Below are positions 43,330-52,452 of a stretch of 64,000 nucleotides of DNA, one piece after another. The translations under genes were made by a program, and so were the position numbers. The DNA is from an uncultured Candidatus Poseidoniales archaeon (lineage in GTDB: Archaea; Thermoplasmatota; Poseidoniia; Poseidoniales; Poseidoniaceae): positions 1-64,000 of the forward strand of contig CAJJAV010000012.1 in assembly GCA_905182125.1 (NCBI GenBank), given 5' to 3'. Positions within the stretch are counted from its first letter, which is position 1. Each line of letters begins with the position of its first letter. A model generated the notes under the pieces. That model did no database searches and was not told the DNA's origin. It was given only the letters and a program-made list of their open reading frames with translations.

Positions 43330-44834
43330 CACGGGAACCTCCTGTGAAGCGTAGCAAAGGGACTGACTGGCCCAGAGGACGTTCCAGTCACCGCTGATCG
43401 AGTTCGATGGAGGCCAGCGCTTTCACCAACTGCTGCGCTCATCAATGCTGCATCTTCGATTGAACGAGGAACGGAAGGACTCCACCCATCGGGCCACAAC
43501 CGGTCGATTGTGGTAGTATCTGTGTGCCCAGTAACAACTTCAGGTTCATCACAAAGTTCACGAAGGAATCGGATGTTTGTGGTCGTTCCAAGAACAACAA
43601 ACTCGTCCAAGGCTCGCCGCATGCGTTGGAGCGCCTCAGTTCTTGACGGCGCCCATACGATCAATTTCGCCAGCATTGGATCGTAATTGGGGGTGACTGA
43701 ATCACCCTCGCGCACGCCGGTGTCAAGACGGACACCTGGACCTTCAGGAGGGCGGAACACCGCTAAAGGACCAATGGCTGGTAGGAAATTATTTTCCGCA
43801 TCTTCCGCATAGAGCCGGACTTCAATCGCGTGACCACGAATCATCAGCGGCCCACACGACATGGGTTCACCGGCGGCAATTCGAAGTTGCTCCCTCACCA
43901 AATCAACGCCAGTAACGAGTTCGGTCACTGGATGTTCGACTTGGATCCGAGTGTTCATTTCCAAAAAGAAAAACTCGCCTGTGGGTGCAAGCAAGAACTC
44001 GACAGTCCCTGCCCCTTCGTAACTGACGGCTTCTGCTGCTGCGACAGCTGCTTGGCCCATCGCCTCTCGAAGTTCTGCAGTCATTGTGGCGCAAGGCGCT
44101 TCTTCGAACACCTTCTGATGACGTCGTTGAACGCTGCATTCGCGCTCTCCAAGATGGACAGTGCGACCATGACGGTCGGCAAGAACTTGAATTTCTACGT
44201 GCTTTGAACCTGTAAGCAGTCGTTCGATGTAAACACGGCCATCGCCAAATGCTGCGATTGCTTCACGACGGGCCCCTTTAGCAGATTCAATCAAATCCTC
44301 AGGCGAATGTACGGCACGCATACCTTTACCACCACCACCTGAAGAAGCCTTGAGGAGCAACGGGTAGCCTACGCGATGGGAAGCAGACTCGATTGCTGCC
44401 AGCGCTTCAGATTCTTCTTCCTGTTCAATTTCTTCTCCAGGTATGACGGGGACGCCTGCGGCTCTCATGGTGATCCGAGCGGTCATTTTGTCGCCCATCT
44501 GCTCAATTGCTTCGGGACTTGGTCCGACCCATTGGAGGCCGGCTTCACCAACTGCGCGAGCGAAGTCGGCTCGTTCTGAAAGAAAACCAAAGCCTGGATG
44601 AATTGCATCGGCACCTGTGGCCTTCGCAATTGCTAAAATTTGCTGTTGGTCGAGGTAGGTTTCCCCAATCGTTTCGCCTTCGAGCAGGACCGCTTGGTCT
44701 GCGAGTTCAAGAAACATCGAAGTTGCATCGTTCGCAGCATAAATGGCAACGCTCGATAGGCCTGCCTCGTTGCATGCTCGGAGAATTCGACATGCGATTT
44801 CTCCTCGGTTTGCAACCAAGACCTTGCTGACCAT
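43329..44834 (-). CDS. Methylcrotonyl-CoA carboxylase, biotin carboxylase subunit
   Basis: 501 residues. It has MVSKVLVANRGEIACRILRACNEAG, the ATP-grasp loop KASSGGGGKGM, HLGERECSVQRRHQKVFEEAP and EMNTRIQVEHPVTELVTG. After the carboxylase core (about 450 residues) comes a 50-residue linker but no biotin domain, which is supplied by the next gene. It charges biotin with carbon dioxide for the carboxyltransferase encoded upstream. ATG 44834 has a GAGGAG ribosome site 8 bases ahead; the GTG at 44843 falls within that site. Substrate is assigned from context with MccB and the hydratase. Confidence 0.88.
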   Translation of the reverse strand: MVSKVLVANRGEIACRILRACNEAGLSSVAIYAANDATSMFLELADQAVLLEGETIGETYLDQQQILAIAKATGADAIHPGFGFLSERADFARAVGEAGLQWVGPSPEAIEQMGDKMTARITMRAAGVPVIPGEEIEQEEESEALAAIESASHRVGYPLLLKASSGGGGKGMRAVHSPEDLIESAKGARREAIAAFGDGRVYIERLLTGSKHVEIQVLADRHGRTVHLGERECSVQRRHQKVFEEAPCATMTAELREAMGQAAVAAAEAVSYEGAGTVEFLLAPTGEFFFLEMNTRIQVEHPVTELVTGVDLVREQLRIAAGEPMSCGPLMIRGHAIEVRLYAEDAENNFLPAIGPLAVFRPPEGPGVRLDTGVREGDSVTPNYDPMLAKLIVWAPSRTEALQRMRRALDEFVVLGTTTNIRFLRELCDEPEVVTGHTDTTTIDRLWPDGWSPSVPRSIEDAALMSAAVGESAGLHRTRSAVTGTSSGPVSPFATLHRRFP

Positions 44835-44846
44835 CGAATCCACTCC

Positions 44847-45704
44847 TCATTCTGGTTTCCAGTTGGCAGAGCGCTTCTCAAGGAAGGAAGACAAGCCCTC
44901 TTGCCCTTCAGTGGAACCACGCATCTTGCTGGTAAAATCTAGAGTCCAGTCTCGCAGAGCTTCATCTGAACTGGTCCAGCGGTCGAAGTTAAGGGTCAAT
45001 TCCTTGGCCAGGGTCACGGCGCTGGGCCCCGTGGTGAGCACTTCATCGAGAAGGGTTTGGACCGCACTTTCAAGATTGTCAACGGTTTCAACGACATGTT
45101 CGATGAATCCGATGCGAAGTGCTTCTTCGGAACCAATCTTGCTCGCTTGCATTGCAAGACGGCGGAAGCAGGCGGAACCAAGACGACGGTACACATAGGG
45201 GCCAATCACAGCAGGCAGGATGCCGAGTTTCCCCTCCGAAAGTGCAAGTTTGATGTTTTTCGTTGCGATGACATGGTCCAGACAAGCAACCAATCCAGCA
45301 CCACCACCAAGGGCAACCCCTTGGATGGCACCGACGGTGAAACACGGGTGAGACCAGAGGCTGTTGAACAGACGATCCAACCGTTTTGAGTCCGTTCGGT
45401 TCTCTTCAGGCGTGTTCGCACCGGCATCGCGCATCATGTTGATGTCAGCACCTGCACAGAAGTGACGGCCAGCCCCTGAGAGAACAAGCGAGCGGAGATA
45501 GGGGGTGCCGTTGGCATCGTGCAGCGCATCAAGCGCCCCGGAACTTCGGGCTGCCGTCCAATCCAAGAGGTCGCACAACTCGGTGATGAGTTGAACATTC
45601 AGGGCGTTGAATTTGCCTTCCCTGTTGAGGCGAAGGTTGGCACGGGACCCATCGATGGTCATGGTCACCAGTTCAGTCGAAGGGGGGTATTCCATGGTTA
45701 TCAT
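44847..45704 (-). CDS. Enoyl-CoA hydratase, probably methylglutaconyl-CoA hydratase
   Basis: 285 residues of the crotonase fold. The oxyanion-hole regions GAGRHFCAGADINMMRDAG (about residues 80-98) and IQGVALGGGAGLVACLDHVIA (about 125-145) are clear, as is LSEGKLGILPAVIGPYVYRRLG with the second catalytic acidic residue. Its position between the two methylcrotonyl-CoA carboxylase subunit genes points to hydration of 3-methylglutaconyl-CoA to HMG-CoA in leucine breakdown. A GGAGA sequence precedes ATG 45704; ATG 45695 is possible. Confidence 0.85.
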   Translation of the reverse strand: MITMEYPPSTELVTMTIDGSRANLRLNREGKFNALNVQLITELCDLLDWTAARSSGALDALHDANGTPYLRSLVLSGAGRHFCAGADINMMRDAGANTPEENRTDSKRLDRLFNSLWSHPCFTVGAIQGVALGGGAGLVACLDHVIATKNIKLALSEGKLGILPAVIGPYVYRRLGSACFRRLAMQASKIGSEEALRIGFIEHVVETVDNLESAVQTLLDEVLTTGPSAVTLAKELTLNFDRWTSSDEALRDWTLDFTSKMRGSTEGQEGLSSFLEKRSANWKPE

Positions 45705-45748
45705 CGTAAATTCTCCAATTGCATTTTTGATTTTTCAATTAGCGTTCA

Positions 45749-47359
45749 TCACATACGGAAAACGCCGAATCGGTCGTTTGGCAAAGGTGCGTTTCGAGCG
45801 GTTGCAATGCACAAGCCAAGCACATCCCTGGTGTCACGTGGATCGATGATGCCATCGTCCCAAAGGCGTGCTGTGGAATAGTAAGGGCTGCCTTCAGTTT
45901 CATACTGCTCGAGGATTGGTGCACGGAACGCCTCGAGTTCTTCACCCATCATGGGCTCGAGACCTTCTCGAGCGCGTTGATCTTGCTTGACCGTCGTGAG
46001 TACATCAGCTGCTTGGGGGCCGCCCATGACCGAGATTCGGCTGTTTGGCCACATGAACAAGAACCGAGGATCATACGCTCTACCGCACATGCCATAGTTG
46101 CCGGCGCCATGCGACCCACCGATGATGACGGTGAACTTTGGGACATTGACGCAGGAAACCGCAGTGACAAGTTTGGCACCATCTTTGGCGATGCCACCTG
46201 CCTCATACGCCTTACCGACCATGAATCCAGTGATGTTCTGCAAGAACACCAGGGGGATGCCCCGCTGGCCACACAATTCGACGAAGTGTGCGCCTTTGAG
46301 AGAGGATTCGGAGAACAGAATACCGTTGTTGGCGACAACACCGACCTTATGCCCGTGGATGTGAGCGAAACCGCACACCAAGGTGGTGCCGTACCGTGCT
46401 TTAAATTCGTGGAAACGTGAACCATCGACGATTCGGCCAATAATTTCCTTGATGTCCACAGGTGTTCGGTTGTCGCTTGGGATAAGCCCCAGAAGGTCTT
46501 CGATTTCATGGGCTGGTGCTTCAACAGGGGCGCTGGCTGCGGGAGCAAGCGTTCGTGGACCAATGTTTTCGACAACATTGCGCACCATGCGCAACGCTTC
46601 TGCTTCATCTTCTGCGAAATGATCGGCGACACCTGATTGAACGGTGTGAACTTCGGCACCTCCAAGTTCTTCTGCGCTCACTTCCTCCCCAGTAGCGGCT
46701 TTGACCAACGGAGGCCCGGCCAAGAAAATGGTCCCATTGCCCTTGACAATGATCGATTCATCTGACATTGCCGGGACATATGCCCCACCAGCAGTGCATG
46801 AACCAAGGACAGCAGCAATCTGTGGAATTTTATCACCCGACATCCGTGCTTGGTTGCGAAAAATCCTACCAAAATGGCCAATATCGGGAAACACCTCATC
46901 CTGCATTGGCAAAAATGCCCCACCTGAATCGACGAGGTAGATGCATGGAAGGTTGTTTTCGTGGGCCACGGTTTGAGCCCGAATGTGCTTTTTCACAGTC
47001 ATAGGATAGTATGAACCGCCCTTAACGGTCGCATCGTTGGCGACAAAGAGGCATTCTCGGCCATGGACCATCCCAACACCAGTGACGATACCAGCAGAGT
47101 GTGCTCGACCGTCATACAATTCAAAAGCAGCCAATGGAGATAATTCCAAAAAAGCAGTTCCAGGATCGACAATATGTTCGATTCGCTCACGAGCAAGAAG
47201 CTTCCCCCGACTGCGATGACGGTCGACGTATTTGCCGCCGCCGCCCATGGAGGCGACGTTCAATCTTTCACGGAGTGTGTCGATCAGTTGAGCATTGAAT
47301 GACTTGCGCTCAGCAAAGTCAGGGTCGGCTCGATTGACTCGTGTTGGTAATCGGTCCAT
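45749..47359 (-). CDS. Methylcrotonyl-CoA carboxylase, carboxyltransferase subunit
   Basis: 536 residues, the usual MccB length. Strong family signatures: [103 protein letters not shown], and a C-terminal [23 protein letters not shown]. It moves carboxylate from biotin to 3-methylcrotonyl-CoA. It is the first gene of the minus-strand set mccB - hydratase - mccA - carrier (spacings 44, 12 and overlap), a leucine degradation operon. Isovaleryl-CoA dehydrogenase and HMG-CoA lyase are not in this window. ATG 47359 follows a GAGGGGTGG stretch. Confidence 0.93.
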   Translation of the reverse strand: MDRLPTRVNRADPDFAERKSFNAQLIDTLRERLNVASMGGGGKYVDRHRSRGKLLARERIEHIVDPGTAFLELSPLAAFELYDGRAHSAGIVTGVGMVHGRECLFVANDATVKGGSYYPMTVKKHIRAQTVAHENNLPCIYLVDSGGAFLPMQDEVFPDIGHFGRIFRNQARMSGDKIPQIAAVLGSCTAGGAYVPAMSDESIIVKGNGTIFLAGPPLVKAATGEEVSAEELGGAEVHTVQSGVADHFAEDEAEALRMVRNVVENIGPRTLAPAASAPVEAPAHEIEDLLGLIPSDNRTPVDIKEIIGRIVDGSRFHEFKARYGTTLVCGFAHIHGHKVGVVANNGILFSESSLKGAHFVELCGQRGIPLVFLQNITGFMVGKAYEAGGIAKDGAKLVTAVSCVNVPKFTVIIGGSHGAGNYGMCGRAYDPRFLFMWPNSRISVMGGPQAADVLTTVKQDQRAREGLEPMMGEELEAFRAPILEQYETEGSPYYSTARLWDDGIIDPRDTRDVLGLCIATARNAPLPNDRFGVFRM

Positions 47360-47427
47360 TTCCACCCCTCGTTTGAAGGCAGGCAGGGGGGACATTTAAC
47401 CCTATTACAACCAAGGCGTCGTCGGCA

Positions 47428-48813
47428 TCAAACGCCAAGGGTCAATCGTCCAATGTCCCGTAAGCCTGGTGCGAGACCAACAATTAGGACAGCCAATACA
47501 ATCAGAAGGCGAAGATGACGTTGACGTTGCTCGACCCGCATCTCTGTAAAGAGCCAAACGATTGCACCAATCAAGGTAATTTTCACAGCCGTGAAGAACC
47601 AAGCACCCTCGCCATATTCGATCCCAACGAAATCATTGATGCGACCACCAAGGAGGATCACTTCATTGCTCACGGGGTGCTTTTCCCCATAACCAAATGA
47701 ATCGATGCCAACCATCGTAGCAAATCCATCGCAGAGTTGACCGAACACCATAGCCAAAACCATCGGTGTTGCTAGCAGGCCCTTCTTTGAAAGCAAGGAC
47801 ACTGGGTGAGCCTTCACAAGATCACCTGCATCTTCCCATGTGGTCAGACGCACACCTTCTGGCAAAACTCCTGCTTCATGGCCACAGAGTTTCAACTGCC
47901 TCAAATCTTCAATGCCGGAGGTATAGAGAACAACGCAAACCAGTGCTGGCAGACCTAAAACCACAAACAAAGGCCAGATTGGAGTGGTTTCGAGGACACG
48001 AGAACTTTCCTGGGCCCATGGTGTTGCAAGGAATTGAGCCCAGTGACCAAGTCCAAGCACGACTGCTGCTGAGCCAAATGAAAGCATACCACGGGTCATT
48101 GCCGGCCAGTTACGAGTCTTCAATAGAACTGCAATCAGCACAATGAATGAAGCAATCGCTCCCAAAAGAATCCAAAAGAAACCAATGGCATCATGGCCGA
48201 TGTAAGCGGGTTGATACAGGAAACCCCAGTGGAAGAGCAAGGTAATCATAAGGATCGGAAGCAACGCCACCCTGATCTTATTTTCTTGACGGTCGGTTGT
48301 GGCCCCATCCCACTGACCGGCAAACCACTGGGAGATGACAGCGATGAAAATGAGCCATGCTGCAAGATGAAGATGAATCAGTGGAGAGATGAATAAGACA
48401 TCCATTTCACTGGTAAAAAAATCCGCATCTTCGAGAACCCGAAGGACTGGAGCGAGGCAGACCCAGACGACGAGCGCCACAGTCATACGATCGTCACAAG
48501 GGACATTGACTCGACGGAACAAGGCTTGAAGAATGACAACGCAGACAAGCATCGAGCCGGTGTAAATGGCAGTGTTCTGAGGCGAGTATCCAGCATCACC
48601 TGCAACGCCAGCGTCTTTGACAATTGGATCCCACACAATGGGTTTGAGTCCTTCGTCCCAAACTGCTTCATTGGCCAGAACAAGTCCAGTCACAATGGTG
48701 GCAATCAATACAAGAACGGCCCAGATGGCAATTCTTTCAGCACCAGAATACGCGACATCTGGCAAAGCAGCATCGGCGCTTTCCAAGTGTTCGTTGAGTG
48801 CAGTGCTTGACAT
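47428..48813 (-). CDS. DUF63 family polytopic membrane protein
   Basis: 461 residues with roughly ten membrane helices. Features of the archaeal DUF63 family include GYSPQNTAIYTGSMLVCVVILQALFRR, APVLRVLEDADFF, VFGQLCDGFATMVGIDSFGYGEKHPVSN and a final helix pair. Conserved Asp, Glu and His residues sit inside membrane segments, hinting at an enzyme or transporter, but no function is established. It lies upstream of mccB on the same strand with a 68-base gap, and 82 bases downstream of the FKBP gene. Confidence 0.78.
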   Translation of the reverse strand: MSSTALNEHLESADAALPDVAYSGAERIAIWAVLVLIATIVTGLVLANEAVWDEGLKPIVWDPIVKDAGVAGDAGYSPQNTAIYTGSMLVCVVILQALFRRVNVPCDDRMTVALVVWVCLAPVLRVLEDADFFTSEMDVLFISPLIHLHLAAWLIFIAVISQWFAGQWDGATTDRQENKIRVALLPILMITLLFHWGFLYQPAYIGHDAIGFFWILLGAIASFIVLIAVLLKTRNWPAMTRGMLSFGSAAVVLGLGHWAQFLATPWAQESSRVLETTPIWPLFVVLGLPALVCVVLYTSGIEDLRQLKLCGHEAGVLPEGVRLTTWEDAGDLVKAHPVSLLSKKGLLATPMVLAMVFGQLCDGFATMVGIDSFGYGEKHPVSNEVILLGGRINDFVGIEYGEGAWFFTAVKITLIGAIVWLFTEMRVEQRQRHLRLLIVLAVLIVGLAPGLRDIGRLTLGV

Positions 48814-48895
48814 GTTTGAGCCTCAGCCTGGGGTGTGCGTCATCCTCAATATTCTTTGGGAGTCAGTGTGAACGCAGGCCAGAAGGCCCACGTGT

Positions 48896-49753
48896 TCACT
48901 CTTCTTCTTGGGAAAGTCGGGCAACGAGGTCTGCTTTCTTGCCACCGACTGGGAGGCCGGCAGCTTTGCAGCGTTCCTTGAGTTGAGCAACTGAAAGGGA
49001 TGAGAGGTCTTCACCATGATCGTGGTCGTGATCGTGATCGTGGTCGTGGTCGTGGTCGTCTTCTTCAACACCGAATCCACGAGGTTCGTGGACTTCAATG
49101 AACGATACTTTACCGCATTCGACTGCGTCCCGGATGGTTGTGACCAAACGGAATTTGAGCATAGCAGCGTTGGTATCAAACAGCATTGTTTGAGGAAGAA
49201 CGATGAGCAAATCTTCGCCATCGAAACTGACTTCGAAACCACTGTGACCGGTGTTCGCTTGGAGGAGAGCGACCACTTGGTCTTCCTTTCCTTCGACAAC
49301 GTCAACGATGTTGAATGAATACTTGAGGGACTTTCCAGCCATTGGATGATTGTAATCGATGCGGGCTCGGCCAGCAGCAAGGTACGAGAGGTAGCCTTGG
49401 CGGTTACCAATGGTGACTGGAGCACCGATGTAGAGAGCGTTTGGATCCTGCACAGCACGCATCAATTTGTCGATGCTGATGGTCTCAATTTGGGAAATGT
49501 CCTTTTCACCGTAAGCTTCTGCTGGTTCGATGACAATTTCAGTTTCCTTTCCTTTCTTTGCCTCTCCGAGGGCTTTATCGAAGCCTGGAATGAGTTGACC
49601 GCCACCGATGACGCAAACCATTGGTTCGTAGGTTCTGCTCTCTTGGTGAGCATCATGTTCCTTGGCGACTGCTTCACGGGTGGTCTCGATGAGGTCACCT
49701 GTTTCGTTGTTGTAGAGTTCATAATCGACGTGTACAATTGTTCCATCATCCAT
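48896..49753 (-). CDS. SlyD-like FKBP peptidyl-prolyl isomerase fused to a His/Asp repeat and a SAP domain
   Basis: 285 residues. An FKBP domain with inserted flap occupies about 1-160 (MDDGTIVHVDYELYNNETGDLIETT, VIGGGQLIPGFDKALGEAKKGKE, AYGEKD). A second alpha/beta domain (about 165-230) is as in long archaeal FKBPs. Then comes an alternating Asp-His run (seven His) that could bind nickel or zinc, and finally a SAP motif (LSVAQLKERCKAAGLPVGGKKADLVARL), a helix-extension-helix usually found in DNA- or RNA-binding proteins. The enzyme isomerises prolyl bonds and acts as a chaperone. ATG 49753 has a strong GGGAGGT ribosome site. The SAP fusion is unexpected. Confidence 0.83.
   Translation of the reverse strand: MDDGTIVHVDYELYNNETGDLIETTREAVAKEHDAHQESRTYEPMVCVIGGGQLIPGFDKALGEAKKGKETEIVIEPAEAYGEKDISQIETISIDKLMRAVQDPNALYIGAPVTIGNRQGYLSYLAAGRARIDYNHPMAGKSLKYSFNIVDVVEGKEDQVVALLQANTGHSGFEVSFDGEDLLIVLPQTMLFDTNAAMLKFRLVTTIRDAVECGKVSFIEVHEPRGFGVEEDDHDHDHDHDHDHDHGEDLSSLSVAQLKERCKAAGLPVGGKKADLVARLSQEEE
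49016..49060 (-). repeat. Hexanucleotide-like repeat coding Asp-His
   Basis: Fifteen codons alternating between Asp (GAC/GAT) and His (CAC/CAT) inside the FKBP-SAP gene. Such tracts can expand or contract by slippage, so length may vary between strains. The protein segment is a likely divalent-metal ligand, as in SlyD tails. Confidence 0.8.
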
Positions 49754-49823
49754 AGTAATACCTCCCTTTCGGGTAGTCCGGCGACCGTCGCCCCCTTGAT
49801 AATTCCATTGGAGAGCCCTTGGC

Positions 49824-52433
49824 TTACTCTTCGGCATCAGATTCGGCTGAATATTGGCGCAGGCTCTTGGTTTTGCTGACATCTCCCGCCACAACAATCG
49901 CCATACCGATGAGCATCGTCGACCAGCCGAGCCACACTGAATGTGAAGCAGGCAGGTCGTAGACAGTCACGCGCACTGTTTGAACCGAAGATTCACCGCC
50001 TTCAACCGCTTGACTCATCAGACCGGCAGCTTGACTCCCGTCGAAAATGAACACGATGTCACCGCTCCAACGCGTCAACGTATCAACTTCAGAGCGAGCA
50101 GTGGCAGTGGAGTCGAACCGAATCATACCGGGTTCAACCTCACCGATTCGGTCCCCAATTGCGCCATTTTCAAGTTCATAGACTGTGATTTGAACCCCAA
50201 CGTAACCATCGCCAACCTCAAGATCATCAGACTGGAAGCGAAGGCCATTGAATTCATAGCCATAATTACCGTCAATCACCACTTCATCACGAATCATAGT
50301 GATGCGATGACTTGCATCCCCTCGGTCGACAAGGACGGTGGTGTAGACGTGCCCGATCAACAGCAACACGAGCCCAAGGTGGACCACATGGGCGCCGAAA
50401 GGAATCCTACGCCACAGAGGCTGTTTTGATTTGCGGCTCCGCTGACTCTGGACTTCTCGAATCAAAGGAAGGACGATGATGAACAGCATTGGCAACATCA
50501 ACCAAGCCAGCGTCCCACGCACAATGAGGGAGGACATGCTGGTATCTGCATCCATGCCAAAAGCGCCTGGCTGCCATATAGCGAGAACAAAAGAAACGAC
50601 GAGGGTGGCAACAACCAGCCATGCGTTTCGTACAGAATCGCCTTTGCGTCCGGTGTAGATCACCATGGCAGTAGCAAATGCAAGGATGAACGGTGCGCCA
50701 TAGACTTCATGAGCGTCAAAATTCACCGCATCAATGCTGGCTAAAAGCAGGACAAGGGTCAACACAAGGTACATGCTCACCAGAACAACGGATGCCCAAA
50801 GAGCAATCTGCATCTGGTGTTTTCTTTCAAACAATGAAAATGATTTTGATTTCGCTTCGGTTTCTGGAGCGAACAGCCACGGGGCCACGAACAGAAGCAT
50901 GGTGACGCCTGCCGTGAGCACGGTCACCAACTCAGCCCATGCACCCGAAAGGCTCAGCATCACACCGGCAGCAGCCCAAGGCCAAGCCTTGGTGGCATCG
51001 GGAGCATAGAAGAGGGGCGTGAAGAACAACAGCGCCAGCGCTCCGAAGAACACATTTTCTGACAACAATGTGATGGCGACAAAGAACAGCAGGAGACTGA
51101 GCAGGGTCACGACAGATTGTGAGGAGACCGACTGAGCTGATTTTCGAATCATCGACTGATAACTCCAGCCACCTTCCCCCTCGGTTGGCGTTCGTTCCCG
51201 AGTGAAAACATCCAACGTGAGAGGAAGCAAAAGCAACAACGGGAAAGCCGCACTCGGAACGAATGCATAGACATCAGACCCTGGAAGAATTGAGGACCCA
51301 TCCCCAAGGCTACCGAGCATGGCGATGACAGCACCGATCAAAGGGAGGGCAAACAGCCAAGCTCCTTTCATGGAAGGGTCCGTTGAACTTCGTGCTCGTT
51401 GATGCTGGACCCACAGACCAACAAAGAGCAGCAAGAGAATCATGTACGACATCACTTCAACACCGGCAAAGGTATCGTTTTTCAGCAGAACCATGCGCGA
51501 GAAGGCATCGGTTGGTGCGGTCCCTTCGTCTGATGCGACAAAGGTGTGGACGGATGAGGCCCAAACGCCACCAGCACGTGTGACAAGGGTGGCAAATAAC
51601 GCCAATCCGCCAGCAGCAAGCCCGCCTCCAATCCATGCGCTATCGCTTGTCTTCCCAGGTCGAGTGCGGAGGTGAGCAAGAAGGACAAGCGCAAGCCATG
51701 GCAAGAACGAACCTGTTTCGACAGGGTCCCAAGCCCAGTAGCCGCCCCAGTCGAGGATGAGGTAAGCCCACAGCCCACCAAGGCCAATTCCGAGGGTAGC
51801 GACAAATAAACCGGGTCGAACGGTTGTCAGCATTCGATCTTTGATCCCTTTCGCATCTGTGAACATTGAAGAAAAGGCGATAGCGCTGGCGTGCAAACAA
51901 AAAGAATAGGCGAGGAAAATCAGGGGTGGATGAATGACCATGAGATCGGTTTGAAGCAATTCATTCAGACCGCGACCCATGAAGTAGGGCGAAGCGGCCT
52001 TGAATGGATCAAGGGTCTGAGCGTTGAGGAGCACTAAGAGGCTGAAGCCGTGAATCAATCGGAGGCGAAGGGCGTGGGTCACTTCCGATTCATTGGCCAT
52101 GGGCCGATGCCACAACCAGGCCAAGACCGTCATCCAAGCCACCCATAGCAGCAAGGGGCCTTCCCGGGCGGCCCAAGTGGCTGCAAACCGATACTTTAGC
52201 GGGAGAGCAGCGCCTCCGTAAGCAACGACGTGCTGGATGCTGATGTCATTGACCAAAAACCGACTGGCGAGGGCTATGAATGGAACAAGCAGCAAACCAT
52301 GCAACAACAACGATGTGATTTTCGAACGTTCGTGGATGAGTGGGCGAAAAACCAGCACAGCGGCCGCAATGATGGCCAGCCACAATGTCACCCCCCACAT
52401 GCATGAGGACCAAAGGGCATCCTTCAAGGACAT
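49824..52433 (-). CDS. CcmF-type cytochrome c heme lyase / CcsA-family protein
   Basis: 869 residues with about fifteen membrane helices. The heme-handling WWD motif WGGYWAWDPVE is in the first half (about residues 225-240), and HPPLIFLAY and REGPLLLW match CcmF/NrfE. The C-terminal 200 residues form an extracytoplasmic beta-rich domain followed by a last membrane helix. The protein presents heme for attachment to CXXCH sites of cytochromes c. No other ccm gene lies nearby. The start is taken as ATG 52433; the frame extends upstream to a TTG at 52487, but that would overlap the geranylgeranyl reductase gene. Confidence 0.85.
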   Translation of the reverse strand: MSLKDALWSSCMWGVTLWLAIIAAAVLVFRPLIHERSKITSLLLHGLLLVPFIALASRFLVNDISIQHVVAYGGAALPLKYRFAATWAAREGPLLLWVAWMTVLAWLWHRPMANESEVTHALRLRLIHGFSLLVLLNAQTLDPFKAASPYFMGRGLNELLQTDLMVIHPPLIFLAYSFCLHASAIAFSSMFTDAKGIKDRMLTTVRPGLFVATLGIGLGGLWAYLILDWGGYWAWDPVETGSFLPWLALVLLAHLRTRPGKTSDSAWIGGGLAAGGLALFATLVTRAGGVWASSVHTFVASDEGTAPTDAFSRMVLLKNDTFAGVEVMSYMILLLLFVGLWVQHQRARSSTDPSMKGAWLFALPLIGAVIAMLGSLGDGSSILPGSDVYAFVPSAAFPLLLLLPLTLDVFTRERTPTEGEGGWSYQSMIRKSAQSVSSQSVVTLLSLLLFFVAITLLSENVFFGALALLFFTPLFYAPDATKAWPWAAAGVMLSLSGAWAELVTVLTAGVTMLLFVAPWLFAPETEAKSKSFSLFERKHQMQIALWASVVLVSMYLVLTLVLLLASIDAVNFDAHEVYGAPFILAFATAMVIYTGRKGDSVRNAWLVVATLVVSFVLAIWQPGAFGMDADTSMSSLIVRGTLAWLMLPMLFIIVLPLIREVQSQRSRKSKQPLWRRIPFGAHVVHLGLVLLLIGHVYTTVLVDRGDASHRITMIRDEVVIDGNYGYEFNGLRFQSDDLEVGDGYVGVQITVYELENGAIGDRIGEVEPGMIRFDSTATARSEVDTLTRWSGDIVFIFDGSQAAGLMSQAVEGGESSVQTVRVTVYDLPASHSVWLGWSTMLIGMAIVVAGDVSKTKSLRQYSAESDAEE

Positions 52434-52452
52434 TCCTAAGCAAAAGGCCGAT

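Noticed and set aside
45949-46665. 238-codon frame overlapping the carboxyltransferase gene on the same strand
   Set aside because: It is a shifted frame inside the strongly conserved MccB coding sequence and has no start signal or domain.
49016-49060. Possible CRISPR or satellite repeat
   Set aside because: It is an in-frame Asp-His run inside the FKBP gene, without spacers.
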